Shown in pieces: positions 32,913 through 44,664 of a DNA stretch of 64,000 nt. The first letter of the stretch is position 1. The number at the start of each line of letters is the position of its first letter. The stretch comes from Poa pratensis (taxonomy: Eukaryota > Streptophyta > Magnoliopsida > Poales > Poaceae): assembly GCA_947311845.1 (NCBI GenBank), contig CAMZMU010000075.1:21610747-21674746 (forward strand), in the 5' to 3' direction. The notes under the pieces were generated by a model that worked only from the letters and a program-made list of their open reading frames with translations, did not search any database and was not told the origin of the DNA. A program made the translations under genes and the position numbers.

Positions 32913-34419
32913 TGATGACTCCCAAGTGCAAGAGATCAATTGTAGTACCTTTCAATTAGAAAAGGTTGTCGAACCCACGAGGAGCTGAAGGTATTGGTTA
33001 GTAGGATTGATAAATAAAACAATAAAAGATGCAAGTGTTTTTGGTATTTTTGGTTGTATAGTTGCAATGCAGAAAATAAACAGTAGCAAGTCAAAGCTCT
33101 TAGAGAGAGAAAGCCCAATCCTCTTATGTGGCAAGAGGACAAGCTCAAGTGATGTGTAACTTATATGTGGAAAACGTTCCCGAGGGCGGCATGGATATTG
33201 CTAGGCATAGAGATTTATTAAACAACACGTTGAATATCTTGTCAAGTTTTAATCTTCTTTGGACGGAGCCATTATTAGGTATAGCTAAATAAATAAACTA
33301 CAACCCCTTATGATGGATCATGTGGCCAAGTAAATGACTGCACAAGAATTATTAAGACATAAAGTCCCACCATAGCATTACACTCTAAGGTCCCCGATAC
33401 TAATACCCTCATAATATAACTTCATGATTCGGTCCCAGGTTTTATGTCCTCCCAAGTCTCCTCAATTCATTATACTACGGTGTTCTCCTATGAGCCCATA
33501 TAGGTGAAGTGTTGTGCAGTCGACGTTCGCACAACACCATCATAGAATCACATAAAAGATAAACTCTTGACAAAATACCAACACATGTATATATAAATCA
33601 TTGCCAATTCATCCTATGCCCTCAGGAACATATGGGAACTACTCACAACGTGCAAACATGATAATATTCAGTGGCATAAGTGGTACAACACAATCTGAAA
33701 ATATAACTTCACCACCAAATAATGACAAGTACTCAATCACAAACATGAATAGTAGCACAAGACAAGTATCTAGGGTATAGCAACTCTCAAACTACGAGGG
33801 GAACGGAGTGGATCACGGAGATGATGATGGAGATGGTGCTGGTCTTGGTGATGGTGATGATGTAGAGGCCTCCTCCCACGCCAAGGAGGAGAGGTGATGA
33901 CGATGACGATGATTTCCCCCTTCTCCGGAGCTCCGGAGCAGCAGGATCTGATCCCCCTCGGAGGGAATCAGGAGTTTCGCCGCCGCCGCGGCCTCGGATG
34001 GTTTCGGGAAAATTAGGGCGTACTTTTCGGGGAGACGAAGGCGTCGATAAAAAGCCCCAGGCGAGGAGGTGCCCGAGGCCCGTTTAGTGGGTCCCACGCG
34101 GCCAAGTTGGCCGCGTGGGCCCACCTCTTTTGGGCCTCGTGGCTCTCCTCTCTTCGGTCTTCTTCCCTCTGCCTTTCTCTCGACGAAAAACCAGCTGTGT
34201 AATTTTCCTTTTATTATTTGGGTCCTGTAGCTCCTGAAACATTAAAAACAAGAAAAAGGAGGTTTTCTGCCTCCCAGAAATTAAATACCAAAAATAGGGA
34301 CTTTGTATGAAAGTCCCATAAATCATCTAAAACATGTAAAAACAATGATATAACAATGCAAATAACATTCTAATATGATACTAAAAGTTGTATAAATGAT
34401 GATAAAAATGCACGTATCA
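32913..34419 (-). repeat. Element C, left (3') LTR
   Basis: Complete LTR of about 1.5 kb. It carries a perfect stem-loop CCCACGCGGCCAA-g-TTGGCCGCGTGGG at 34093-34119 and a TATA-like 'tttttatcgac' (minus strand) near 34045-34055. Repetitive 'gatgatggtg' tracts at 33820-33915 are part of the LTR, not separate satellites. Confidence 0.9.
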
Positions 34420-35377
34420 ACTCCCCCAAGCTTAAACCTTTACTCGTCCTCGAGTAAGTAAGGACATAGATCATTACATGCATCAATGGACTTATGGTTG
34501 ATAAATAAATACGAGCATTGTATCATCATCATATTCATTGCAATGTAAGATTAATGAACTAAAACTCATACACATGAGGGCAACATAAGTAGAAGCTCTA
34601 GCAATCACCCCTTACTTTTGAAAGCAAATAACCATTGTATGTTGGACAATTGAATCATACTATTTTTCACATGCTTTTGCTCTTATGGCAAGCATTATAA
34701 TATTTTATACTTTGCTGAAATTTAAAGACAAGATAAACTCTCATTGGATAACAAGTTCAAAGAAGACAAATGAAAAGACAGATATAAAATTGTTTCACCT
34801 TGCTTCACTAGTAACTAGTGCAAACTTTAGTCATGGATATCTCAATCAAGTTCCTATGCTCTAACAACCTTTATCTTACACTTTCCATGGCTAACTGAAT
34901 TTTCAGGTGCCTTCCTTTTCATTCACTTTCAAGAGCATAAGTATTGAAATATCCATGATCATTAATTTGCTCAAAAGATACTAGATTCTAACAAGAGTGT
35001 TTCATATCCTTTTCATTAACTCTTCCTAACTTTTTATCCTACAAGACTATATCTCAACCTTAAACTATTAATTTTCAAGTCATATTGACTCTTCTCTTTA
35101 CTATTTTATAATGATTCTACAATTGTCCAACACACTCAAGTTAATTAATTCAAGGCAAGATGTGACTGAAACTTCTAAATATGCCACGCTCATTTGCATG
35201 AGTGTTACCCATAAATCTCCAAACAAGAGAATCATGGATGACACCATACTTTAATATTCATTGATAAACCACAAGATAGGATACATGATAATGCTCCATG
35301 AGCTCACACACGCCTAAGAGATATTGATAACTAAACGATAAAAGCAAAACACACCATGACTAGATAGATATGATAAA
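34420..35377 (-). other. Element C, untranslated DNA between 3' LTR and accessory ORF
   Basis: Starts with the polypurine tract ('ctcccccaagctt' on the plus strand). The same word 'ctcccccaagctt' recurs at 35405-35417, immediately after the accessory ORF stop region. No coding similarity was seen. Confidence 0.6.
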
Positions 35378-35947
35378 CTAGTAGAGATAAAGACTAGGTG
35401 GAACTCCCCCAAGCTTGACGTTTGCTAGAGCCTCCTTTGCTGCAGCCTCCTCCTTCTCATATTCTTCCTCCCATTCAGCCATCTTCCATGGGAAAGGCCT
35501 TCCATCACGGAAAGATGTAGGTGGATCATTGTACCTGAGGGTGGCAGCTGCTGCAATCTTCTTGAAGCGTTCTTCATACTCGCAGTTCTGGTTCTCTACA
35601 TCCCACATAAAGCATTGGATCTTCTCCACTTCTCGATGACGTCCTTGTATCTTTCTCAGATCTTCGAGCCTCTTGTACTCTTCAACCTTCTTCTCCAGCT
35701 CCAGGTTCATGAAGTGATGAGCATCAAGGCTGCGGTAAACCACAGTGCCATACCTGAAGGTCTTGTCTCCAGATCATCCAGCCTTTCCTCCACCGTGCCG
35801 GTGGCCTTGGGAGCCTTCACCTCCTCCACGAGCAGCACACCCTCCTTGAAGCACGGTCTTCGGTGGTGCCATCACGGAGTTGAGGTAGCGGTTCACAACA
35901 CCTCCCTTGGGGAGCTCCCCCTCATGGTTGGATCCGGAGCAAGACAT
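35378..35947 (-). pseudogene. Accessory coiled-coil ORF of element C, function unknown
   Basis: Located between integrase and the 3' LTR, in the same orientation as gag-pol. The start ATG lies at 35947 ('MSCSGSNHEGELPKGGVVNR'). After small frameshifts around 35753-35900, a 121-codon segment (35743-35378) is open. It is highly charged with heptad-like stretches ('LELEKKVEEYKRLEDLRK', 'EWEEEYEKEEAAAKEALA'), so a coiled coil is likely. No signal peptide or membrane segment is visible, so it does not resemble an envelope-type protein despite occupying that position. Repeat-associated proteins of this kind occur in wheat-group genomes as far as I recall; their role is unknown to me. An LTR-like promoter segment lies directly upstream. 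Confidence 0.6.
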
Positions 35948-35949
35948 GG

Positions 35950-36200
35950 CTAAAACCTGACAGACAGAAACAGCAAAAGCAAAGATCGCTCGAGAACGCT
36001 CGGTGCGAGATTAGATCGGAAGGGGTATATATTGACGGTTTTTAGGTCAAGACGAAGCGTCGGAGAAAACGAGACGAAAAGGGACTCCGAGGGGAAAGGA
36101 GTGGCCCACGCGGCCAGTTGGCCGCGTGGGACCCCTTTTTCCTTCCTCGGGTCTCCGCTTCGTCCAGTTTTCTTGTCCCACACGTTAATTTCCATAAAAA
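35950..36200 (-). promoter_or_regulatory. LTR-like promoter segment upstream of the accessory ORF
   Basis: On the minus strand, in order: stem-loop CCCACGCGGCCA-gt-TGGCCGCGTGGG (36130-36105), a 'ctcggag' block, 'ttgacctaaaaac' (near 36045), TATA-like 'caatatatac' (near 36027-36036), then the ATG at 35947. The LTR of element D has the same order at 41291-41176 (stem-loop, 'ctcggag', 'tgacctaaaaacg', 'cctataaaaa'). Promoter function is inferred from this match. Confidence 0.5.
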
Positions 36201-36329
36201 ATGACTTCCGTAAAATATTACGCAATTCCGAGAAACTTTCCAACACAAAGTTACCTTTATTGATTTAGGGTTTCTGAAACTGCACGTTTCTCTCAATTAC
36301 CTCCTCCGGTGTTTAAATTCAACTTCCAC

Positions 36330-37480
36330 CATTCCGATGAAGCTCTTTCCTGCAATATAATGTTTAAGGCGTTGTCCATTGACTACATGAGGTTTACCTT
36401 TCATATCACCGTGAAGACGGATAGCTCCTGAACGGTACACCTCCTGTATCACTAATGGTCCCTGCCACTTTGAAGCTAACTTCCTGCAGAAAACTTGAAA
36501 CGAGAGTTGTACAATAAAACTTGATCACCTACTTTGAATTCTTTTTCTTAATTTTCTTGTCATGCCAAATCTTAACTTTTCTTTAAACATCTGGCACTTT
36601 CATAAGCTTCATTTCTCCATTCATCAAGTAGGTTTAAATCAAGAATTCTCTTCTCTCCGCAGTTTTAAAATCAAAGTTCAATTGTTTAATAGCCCATCTA
36701 GCTTTATGTTCTAATTCAACAGGTAAATGACAAGCTTTTCCATAAACCATTTTATAAGGAGACATTCCCATAGGATTTTTAAAAGCAGTTCTATAAGCCC
36801 ATAATGCATCATTAATTTAGTTGGCCAATCAGATCTAGACTTATTCACTGTCTTTTCCAAAATGAGTTTAATTTCCCTATTACTTAATTCAACTTGTCCA
36901 CTTGTTTGAGGATGATAAGGAGATGCAATTCTATGGTTAACATCATATTTTGCCAAAGTTTTTCTAAGAATACCATGCAAGAAATGAGAACCACCATCAG
37001 TAATTAAAAACCTAGGAACACCAAACCTGGGGAAAATGATGTCCTTGAGCATCTTCATTGCTGTGGCATGATCTGCACTTTTGGTTGGAATTGCTTCCAC
37101 CCACTTTGTAACATAATCACTGCAACCAAAATATGAGTATGCTTTGTCTTTGATTCTGGGAAAGGCCCATAAAGTCAAAACCCCACACATCAAATGGTTC
37201 AAGTGGCAAGAATAATTCATAGGCATTTCATTTCTCCTACCAATATTTCCTACTCTTTGACATTTATCACAAGATTTAACATATTCAGCACAATCCTTAA
37301 ATAAAGTAGGCCAATAGAAACCAGATTGTAATACCTTTGCACCTGTACGATCTCCTGCATGATGCCCTCCATAGGGACTGTCATGACAATCTCTTATAAT
37401 AGCCTGTTGTTCATGCTCAGGTACACAACGTCTAATAATACCATCCACACTTTTCTTATAAAGGAAAGGATCATCCCAAA
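36330..37480 (-). pseudogene. Element C integrase region of pol, broken
   Basis: The longest open segment is 36711-37448. It shows a zinc-binding domain (HxxxxGGHH..., then CDKCQR), a core domain with 'DYVTKWVEA', the second catalytic Asp in 'FLITDGGSHF' and the Glu in 'SGQVELSNREIK'. The region of the first catalytic Asp is scrambled by indels, so a working DDE triad is not encoded. The C-terminal part, 'GKPHVVNGQRLKHY'-like, is readable in other frames at 36330-36420. Integrase inserts the cDNA copy into chromosomes; this copy is dead. Confidence 0.85.
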
Positions 37481-37484
37481 AATA

Positions 37485-39150
37485 ATGTCTAAGATCATAA
37501 AAGAATTTCTTTCTTTGTTGAAAGTGAAGTGTGGAGGTAAAACTTTACCAACAATAAAATTTGCATAGTTGGCAAACCATGGAGATGCAACTTTAGCACT
37601 AGAAACATTAACAATTGCAAGTTGTTCATTAACAAAGCTATCATTAATAGGAATAGGATCATCAGGTATATTTTCCATTCTAGAAGATGATCAGCTACTT
37701 GATTATCTTCCCCTTTCCTATCAACAATGTGTAAATCAAATTCTTGCAATAGAAGTACCCATCTTATTATCTAGGCTTAGCATCTTTCTTATTCATTAAG
37801 TATTTAATAGCAGAATGATCAGTATGTATTGTGACTTTGAATCAGTAATATAAGGTCTAAACTTGTCACAAGCAAATAGCACTGCTAAAAATTCTTTTTC
37901 AGTTGTAGCATAATTCTTTGAGCAGCATCAAGTGTTCTACTAGCATAATAAATAACATTCAGTTTCTTATCAACACGTTGGCCCAAAACAGCCCCAACTG
38001 CATAATCACTAGCATCACACATAATTTCAAAAGGCAATTTCCAATCAGGAGGTTGAATAATAGGAGCACTTATTAAAGCATTCTTCAAAATATTAAAGGA
38101 CTCAATGCAATCATCATTAAAAGAGAAAGGAACATCCTTTTGCAAAAGATTGGTTAGAGGTTTTGATATTTTGGAGAAATCTTTAATAAACCTACGGTAA
38201 AAACCTGCATGCCCAAGAAAACTTCTTATACCTTTGATGTCCCTTGGTATGGTAGCTTTTCAATAGCTTCTATCTTTGCTGGTCAACTTCTATTCCTTTC
38301 CAGAAATCTTATGCCCAAGAACAATACCTTCAGTAACCATGAAGTGACACTTCTCCCAATTAAAACTAAGTGTTGGTCTTCACAACGCTGCAAAACTTTG
38401 TTAAGGTTGAACAAGCAATTATCGAAGGAAGTACCATACACAGAAAAATCATCCATAAAACTTCCATTATCTTTTCAATATAATCAGCAAATATAGCATT
38501 CATGCATCTTTGAAAAGTAGCAGGAGCATTACATAACCGAATGGCATTCTCCTATAAGCAAATGTACCATATGGGCAAGTAAAAGTGGTCTTTTCTTGAT
38601 CATCCTTATGGACAGGAATTTGTGAGAAACCTGAATAACCATCTAATAGCAAAAGTGAGAGTGTTTAGATAACCTTTCTAACATTTGATCAATAAATGGC
38701 AATGGTAATGATCTTTACGAGTTGCTTTATTTAACTTCTGAAATCAATACACATCCTATAACCAACAACAGTACGTTGAGCCACAAGTTCATCCTCATCA
38801 TTTGGAACAACAGTCATTCCACCCTTTTTAGGAACACAATGAACAGGACTAACCCACTTACTATCAGCTATGGATAAATGATACCAGCTTCAATAAGTCT
38901 TATTACCTCTTTCCTTACCACTTCTTTCATTTTTGGATGGAGACGGCGTTGATAATCAACAACAGGTTTTGCATCTTCTCCAAATTAATTTTATGCATAC
39001 ATAGAGCTGGGCTTATACCTTTAAGATCATCAAGAGAGTATCCAATGGCTGGTCGGTGAGCTTTTAGCACATCAAGTAATTTCTCTTCTTCTTCAGCTGA
39101 AAGGTTAGCACTAATAATGACAGGATATATGCTCTTCTCATCCAAATATG
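37485..39150 (-). pseudogene. Element C reverse transcriptase and RNase H region of pol, broken
   Basis: RNase H-type sequence is read at 37885-38145 ('EIMCDASDYAVGAVLGQR', 'YYASRTLD') and its end at 37495-37749 ('GEDNQVADHL'). The RT catalytic motif is seen as FMDD ('VFMDDFSVY') near 38440-38465. The segment before RT is at 38927-39145. Numerous frameshifts separate these parts. The order RT, RNase H, integrase identifies Ty3/gypsy. Confidence 0.85.
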
Positions 39151-39822
39151 CATATTTCAGATTTTAGGCAAAGGTTTAATTCAAAACTAGGATCCCCTTT
39201 AGGTGGTGGTAGCACTCCTAAATTATCAGGTGGGATATGCAATTGTAATTGTGGTGGTTGTTGCCATAATATTTGTTCTAAAGCATCTTTTTCCTCATCA
39301 TTAAATGGTTCATCTTGATTAAGCATATAACGTTCTACAACATCTGTTGAAGCTACAGCTATATGAGCAAGAGTTTCAATTATATCTTCAGAAATTGGCT
39401 CTTTCACAACATGTTTATCAGCAAATTTGGAAAAGTTGAATTCAAGTTTTCACCAGCACATTTAATAAACACTTTCTCTTTAGGCAAATTAATTTCAGCA
39501 CCAACAGTGTTTAAGAAAGGTCTACCAAAAATGATAGGACAAAATGAATCTTGAGGACAACCAAGCACAATAAAATCAGCAGGATATTTTATTTTGCCAA
39601 CCAATACTTCAACATCTCTAACAATTCCAAATGGACTAATATAATCTTTATTAGCAAGTTGAATTGTCATACCTGTCTCTTCCATAATGATAGATCAATA
39701 TCAGGCTTGATTTCAAGATAAAGAGAATATGGAATGACACTAATACTTGCTCCAATATCACATAGACCATGATAACTTGAAGTCCCAATAGAGCATGATA
39801 TAACAGGTTGATGGCCCTTCAC
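39151..39822 (-). pseudogene. Element C aspartic protease region, cut by element D
   Basis: The minus-strand reading contains 'GLCDIGASISVIPYSLY', a retropepsin active-site context with Asp-Ile-Gly-Ala in place of the more common Asp-Thr/Ser-Gly-Ala. It is followed by 'GIVRDVEVLVGKIKYPADF' and 'CPIIFGRPFLNTV'. The upstream, gag-proximal part continues on the far side of element D at 41581 and beyond. Confidence 0.75.
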
Positions 39823-41579
39823 GTAGTTACCCCACAATGGCGCCAGAAAATACTTGCTAGCCCTTCGCGTGGTTACCTGCGTGAAAAGTAAATGGGTTAG
39901 GTTGAGACTCCAAGTGCAGAGTGTGTAGTAAGTGGAAGACGTGTTTTCCCCACGAGGGGTGACTCGAGGGTTTAATATCGAACTCTCGGGGAATCAGTAG
40001 TGAAGATTTATCTTTCTATCCTTCTTTTGGTTACCTACAAAACAAAGTAAATGTTTTGGTCCTCAACCTCACCTAGTGGTTGTCAAACACAAGGTGTTAG
40101 AATGATATCAAGCTAATATGCAATGCAAACAAGAAATAAATATGCAATGGTGGTAAATAAATATGCAAGGATGGTGGTAGCAATGATAAATGATATTTTT
40201 GGGTTTTTTTATAATGAATGCAAGATGTAAAAGTGTTTTTGTATTTTCGGATTTAATAATGGCAGAAAATGGTAAAGTGGTAAAAGTGGTTGGAAAGGTG
40301 TTTCTTATGATTAAAAATGGACCGGGGTTCATGGTTTCACAAATGCACTCTCTCTTTAATATAGTGGTAGACAATGGAACACTAGAGTTGACATATGAGA
40401 TTGCAACACAACAGTTTAATGACAAGTTATAATTATATGGGCATCACGTCCTAACATAGAGACCTTTTGGTTATTAGTCTCTCTTATACTCCACCAAGAT
40501 GCGAACTAAATCATAACACCTCAGTAATTAAGATAACTCAGATTATAGCAATAAGTATCATGACATGAAGTTAAAATAAGAACATGCTAGATCTAGTCAT
40601 GGAGGAAGTGGCAGTGGTCACACCCACATCTCCGGTAGCATGGTATTTCTTTTTATCCCTAGTGAGGCAACAAAGTAAGGTAAAACACCCAAGTGGATCG
40701 CAGAACTTTCTCTCACGTTCACTGCACTAGCCACCCCCGTTACTCCAACTAATGCACACGTTCCCCCTCACACGCTCTCATAAACATGCTTGATCATAAT
40801 AAGTAAATAAGAACGGGGTACATAATATGCATCTACTTTCATAACTGAAACAAAACCATTGCAATCTCAAACATATATTAACTCATAAAAAGATCCACCA
40901 CAAAGGTATTACATAGATGACCGTAATCATGTTCAGCAGCTCATACGGTACTAATTAGTGAAGCTCGAGAGAGAGAGATACATAAGTTACTTCCACAAAC
41001 CCATAGTCCAGAGGTGGACTACTCCCTCTTCATCATGGAGACGGTGGAGAAGTCGTTGGAGAAGATGGAGACCACGCCGGCAGCGCCCCGCCGGAGTTTT
41101 CCCCCTTCAATCTGCAGCTCCAGGTCTCTGTTTCGGTGTTTCTGCGGCGCTCCTTCCAGAGAACGTCGGGGGATAATTTTTATAGGCGTTTTTAGGTCAA
41201 AACGGAGTCGGTGGAGGAAAGATCGACGGTAGCGGGGCTCCGAGGCCCATTTGGAGGGGTCCCACGCGGCCAGGTACAGGGGCCGCGTGGGCCCACCCCT
41301 TTTGGCCCTCGTGGCTCCGTTTGTTCGCTTCCTTCGCCCACAAGTCTTCTTCCTTCCAAATATTGACGCTCGTAAATTTGCAGGTCATTTGGATGTCGTT
41401 TGGGTCCCTGAAACATTAAAATATAGAAATAGGGTTTTCTGCCAGCGCAGGGTTAATTCCATAAAAAATAGGAAACATATTAAATATTACCAAAATCATT
41501 ATAAAACAGTGATATAACCCTTATATGATGCAAATATGACTGGAATATAAGTAGAAATAATGCAAAGTTCATGTATACA
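39823..41579 (-). mobile_element. Element D: single LTR with PBS remnant inserted in element C
   Basis: The LTR spans 39855-41579 (TGCTAGCCC...GTATACA). Immediately left is 'ccccacaatggcgcca' (39830-39845), a diverged tRNA-Asp primer site, showing that the element lies on the minus strand and that more than a solo LTR remains. Interior and second LTR are missing. The leftover 'cccttcacgtagttacc' (39815-39831) resembles the LTR end 'cccttcgcgtggttacc' (39860-39876). The host frame of element C resumes on both sides. The LTR carries a stem-loop at 41261-41291 and TATA 'cctataaaaa' near 41178-41187. Confidence 0.7.
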
Positions 41580-41580
41580 T

Positions 41581-42720
41581 TTTACATGCTTCAGAGGTTT
41601 ACCAACTTTGGCCGAATTACCTTTGATGACCTTAGTAGCATCTTCACATAAATAAACATCAACAGGGTTTTCTTCATTTAATTGCTTGATAATAGAAGTT
41701 CGACTGTCGACTTCCACCTGTTCATAAGGCTGAGAACGTCTTCTGTTACTCTTGTTAGTAACAGCAATAAGTAAATTCTCCTTAACTTGGTTTGGATATG
41801 GAGATGGTTCAACATACTCCTCAATTGTCACAGATGACACTGGTTCTGCCTGTTTAATAACTTTAGGAACAACAATAGATTGTTTAACAGGTTCAACATA
41901 AACTTCAAAACCACTTTGAGGAACACAGATATGCTCAGCAAAACCTTTAGCTATCTCAATTATAACATAAGGATCAAGATTAAAAGTATCACTCATATTT
42001 TTAAACAACATAGAAGTTCTCTACACATGAATATCCATAATCAAAATAAGGCTCATTACCTTTATCAAGATCCCAATGACTAGTATTTTCAGAAATAGTC
42101 TCCAATAAATTCCATGCTTCTTCTTCAGTATTATTAGTAAAACTTCCACCAGATGAATTATCCAGAATTTCCTTCTACCTCGACGGTAGCCTCACATAAA
42201 AGTTTATCAATATAAGTTTCCTTGTAAGATCATGACAATTCTTGCGAAGGAGTTCCTTTAACCTCCCCCAAGCTTGAGTAATACTCTCTCCCAGATGTGG
42301 CCAGAAATTAAATATATAGCAGCGGTTCTCATAAGCTTCTTTAGGAGTAAAATATTTAAGAAAGAAAACCTTCCTCAAGATATTCCATTCAATAGCAACC
42401 TCTTCATCAAGAGACCTGTACCAATCACGAGCATTACCAGATAAAGACAAATATAATAACTTCCTTTTTACCTGATCTTCAGAAATAACAGGAAGTCTAA
42501 ATAAACCACATATGTCTTCAATTAACTCCATGTGTTCACGTGCAGACTTAGTTCCATCACCTGTAAATGGATTTTTCATAACTCTTTTAACATGACCAAT
42601 GGGAATTTTAAATCCCACTTTAGGTATCTCAGACACAGTAGTTTCAACCACTTTAGGAGTAGTGGCATAAGCACTGTCATATAGAGCAAGGTGCAGCGAG
42701 GAACGATTCATAAATGGCAT
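41581..42720 (-). pseudogene. Element C gag, broken
   Basis: The ATG at 42720 is 66 bases downstream of the PBS. An open segment 42720-42175 reads a retrotransposon gag domain ('FTGDGTKSAREHMELIEDIC', 'LYLSLSGNARDWYRSL', 'ITQAWGRLKELLRKN'). A second open segment, 42011-41581, is a linker rich in Pro/Glu/Val leading to the protease on the other side of element D. At least one frameshift separates the two. Gag forms the particle that packages retrotransposon RNA. Confidence 0.8.
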
Positions 42721-42786
42721 AGTAACAATGAGATAAAATAGCTTTTAAGTTTCCTTACCAAACTTCTTACCAATAGCGCTACGCTT

Positions 42787-42802
42787 CCCGGCAACGGCGC
42801 CA
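42787..42802 (-). other. Primer binding site, tRNA-Asp type (element C)
   Basis: Identical to the PBS of element A, eleven bases from the start of the right LTR. Confidence 0.85.
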
Positions 42803-42813
42803 GAAAAGTATCT

Positions 42814-43539
42814 TGATGACTCCCAAGTGCATGAGATCAATTGTAGTACCTTTCAATTAGAAAAGGTTGTCGAACCCACGAGGAGCTGAAGGTATTGGTT
42901 AGTAAGATTGATAAATAAAACAATAAAAGATGCAAGTGTTTTTGGTATTTTTGGTTGTCTAGTTGCAATGCAGAAAATAAACAGTAGCAAGTCAAAGCTC
43001 TCAGAGAGAGAAAGCCCAATCCTCTTATGTGGCAAGAGGACAAGCTCAAGTGATGTGTAACTTATATGTGGAAAACGTTCCCGAGGGCGGTATGGATATT
43101 GCTAGGCATAGAGATTTATTAAACAACACGTTGAATATCTTGTCAAGTTTTAATCTTCTTTGGACGGAGCCATTATTAGGTATAGCTAAATAAATAAACT
43201 ACAACCCCTTATGATGGATCATGTGGCCAAGTAAATGACTGCACAAGAATTATTAAGACATAAAGTCCCACCATAGCATTACACTCTAAGGTCCCCGATA
43301 CTAATACCCTCATAATATAACTTCATGATTCGGTCCCAGGTTACATGTCCTCCCAAGTCTCACTCAATTCATTATACTACGGTGTTCTCCTATGAGCCCA
43401 TATAGGTGAAGTGTTGTGCAGTCGACGTTCGCACAACACCATCATAGAATCACATAAAAGATAAACTCTTGACAAAGTACCAACACATGTTATATATAAA
43501 TCATTGCCAATTCATCCTATGCCCTCAGGAACATATGGG
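42814..43539 (-). repeat. Element C, right (5') LTR, truncated
   Basis: Matches the first ~725 bases of the left LTR with about eight differences by eye, then breaks off at 'gaacatatggg'. Confidence 0.9.
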
Positions 43540-44664
43540 TTTAGTTTATTTATTTAGCTTTCCCTAATTATGGCTCCGTCTAAAAGAAGATTAAAACTTG
43601 ACAAAATGCTTACCTTGTTGTTCTAGAAATATTTATGCCATGAAGTCTAGGTAGCCCTTGGAAACGTTCTCCACTTATAAGAAACACACACTTGAGCTTG
43701 TCCTCTCGCTGCATAGAGGATTGGGCTTTCTCTCTTTGAGAGCTTTCACTTGTCATATTTTATTTTCAGCTTTTTACTTTATTGCAAACTCTACGCCAAA
43801 AACCCCAAAAAACACTTGCATCATTTAATCATTTTAGTTTGTCTAGTGCATAGATAATAAGAGAAGTGACACTCTTATTTGAGAGGATAAATACTTATGC
43901 CACTGAATATTATCATGTTTGCACGTTGTGAGTAGTTCCCATATGTTCCTGAGGGCATAGGATGAATTGGCAATGATTTATATATAACATGTGTTGGTAC
44001 TTTGTCAAGAGTTTATCTTTTATGTGATTCTATGATGGTGTTGTGCGAACGTCGACTGCACAACACTTCACCTATATGGGCTCATAGGAGAACACCGTAG
44101 TATAATGAATTGAGGGAGACTTGGGAGGACATGTAAACCTGGGCCCGAATCATGAAGTTATATTATGATGGTATTAGTATTGGGGACCTTAGAGTGTAAT
44201 GCTATGGTGGGACTTTATGTCTTAATAATTCTTGTGCAGTCATTTACTTGGCCACATGATCCATCATAAGGGGTTGTAGTTTATTTATTTAGCTATACCT
44301 AATAATGGCTCCGTCCAAAGAAGATTAAAACTTGACAAGATATTCAACGTGTTGTTTAATAAATCTCTATGCCTAGCAATATCCATGCCGCCCTCGGGAA
44401 CGTTTTCCACATATAAGTTACACATCACTTGAGCTTGTCCTCTTGCTACATAGGAGGATTGGGCTTTCTCTCTCTGAGAGCTTTGACTTGCTACTGTTTA
44501 TTTTCTGCATTGCAACTATACAACCAAAAATACCAAAAACACTTGCATCTTTTATTGTTTTATTTATCAATCTTACTAACCAATACCTTCAGCTCCTCGT
44601 GGGTTCGACAACCTTTTCTAATTGAAAGGTACTACAATTGATCTCCTGCACTTGGGAGTCATCA
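43540..44664 (+). repeat. Inverted LTR fragments attached to element C
   Basis: 43893-44664 is the reverse complement of the start of the element C LTR (32913 to about 33684) and ends with 'gggagtcatca', the LTR terminus. 43540-43892 is a more diverged, inverted relative of the same LTR ('gaggattgggctttctctct', 'ggctccgtctaaa'). Together with 42814-43539 this forms a large imperfect palindrome with arms of about 0.7 kb. Confidence 0.85.

Larger units (their letters stand above)
32913..44664 (-). mobile_element. Element C: decayed Ty3/gypsy retrotransposon with rearranged 5' LTR
   Basis: A minus-strand element. The left (3') LTR is 32913-34419 (TGATGACTCCC...CGTATCA), with polypurine tract 'aagcttgggggag' beside it. 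PBS CCCGGCAACGGCGCCA is at 42787-42802 and the right (5') LTR starts at 42814. Coding order on the minus strand is gag, protease, RT/RNase H, integrase, then an accessory ORF, all broken by indels. The right LTR is truncated at 43539 and followed by inverted LTR copies to 44664. No target-site duplication matches across 32912 and 44665, consistent with rearrangement after insertion. Confidence 0.85.

Noticed and set aside
35378..35947. Envelope-like protein in the post-pol position of element C
   Set aside because: No signal peptide, membrane segment or cysteine pattern is visible; the readable part is charged coiled coil.
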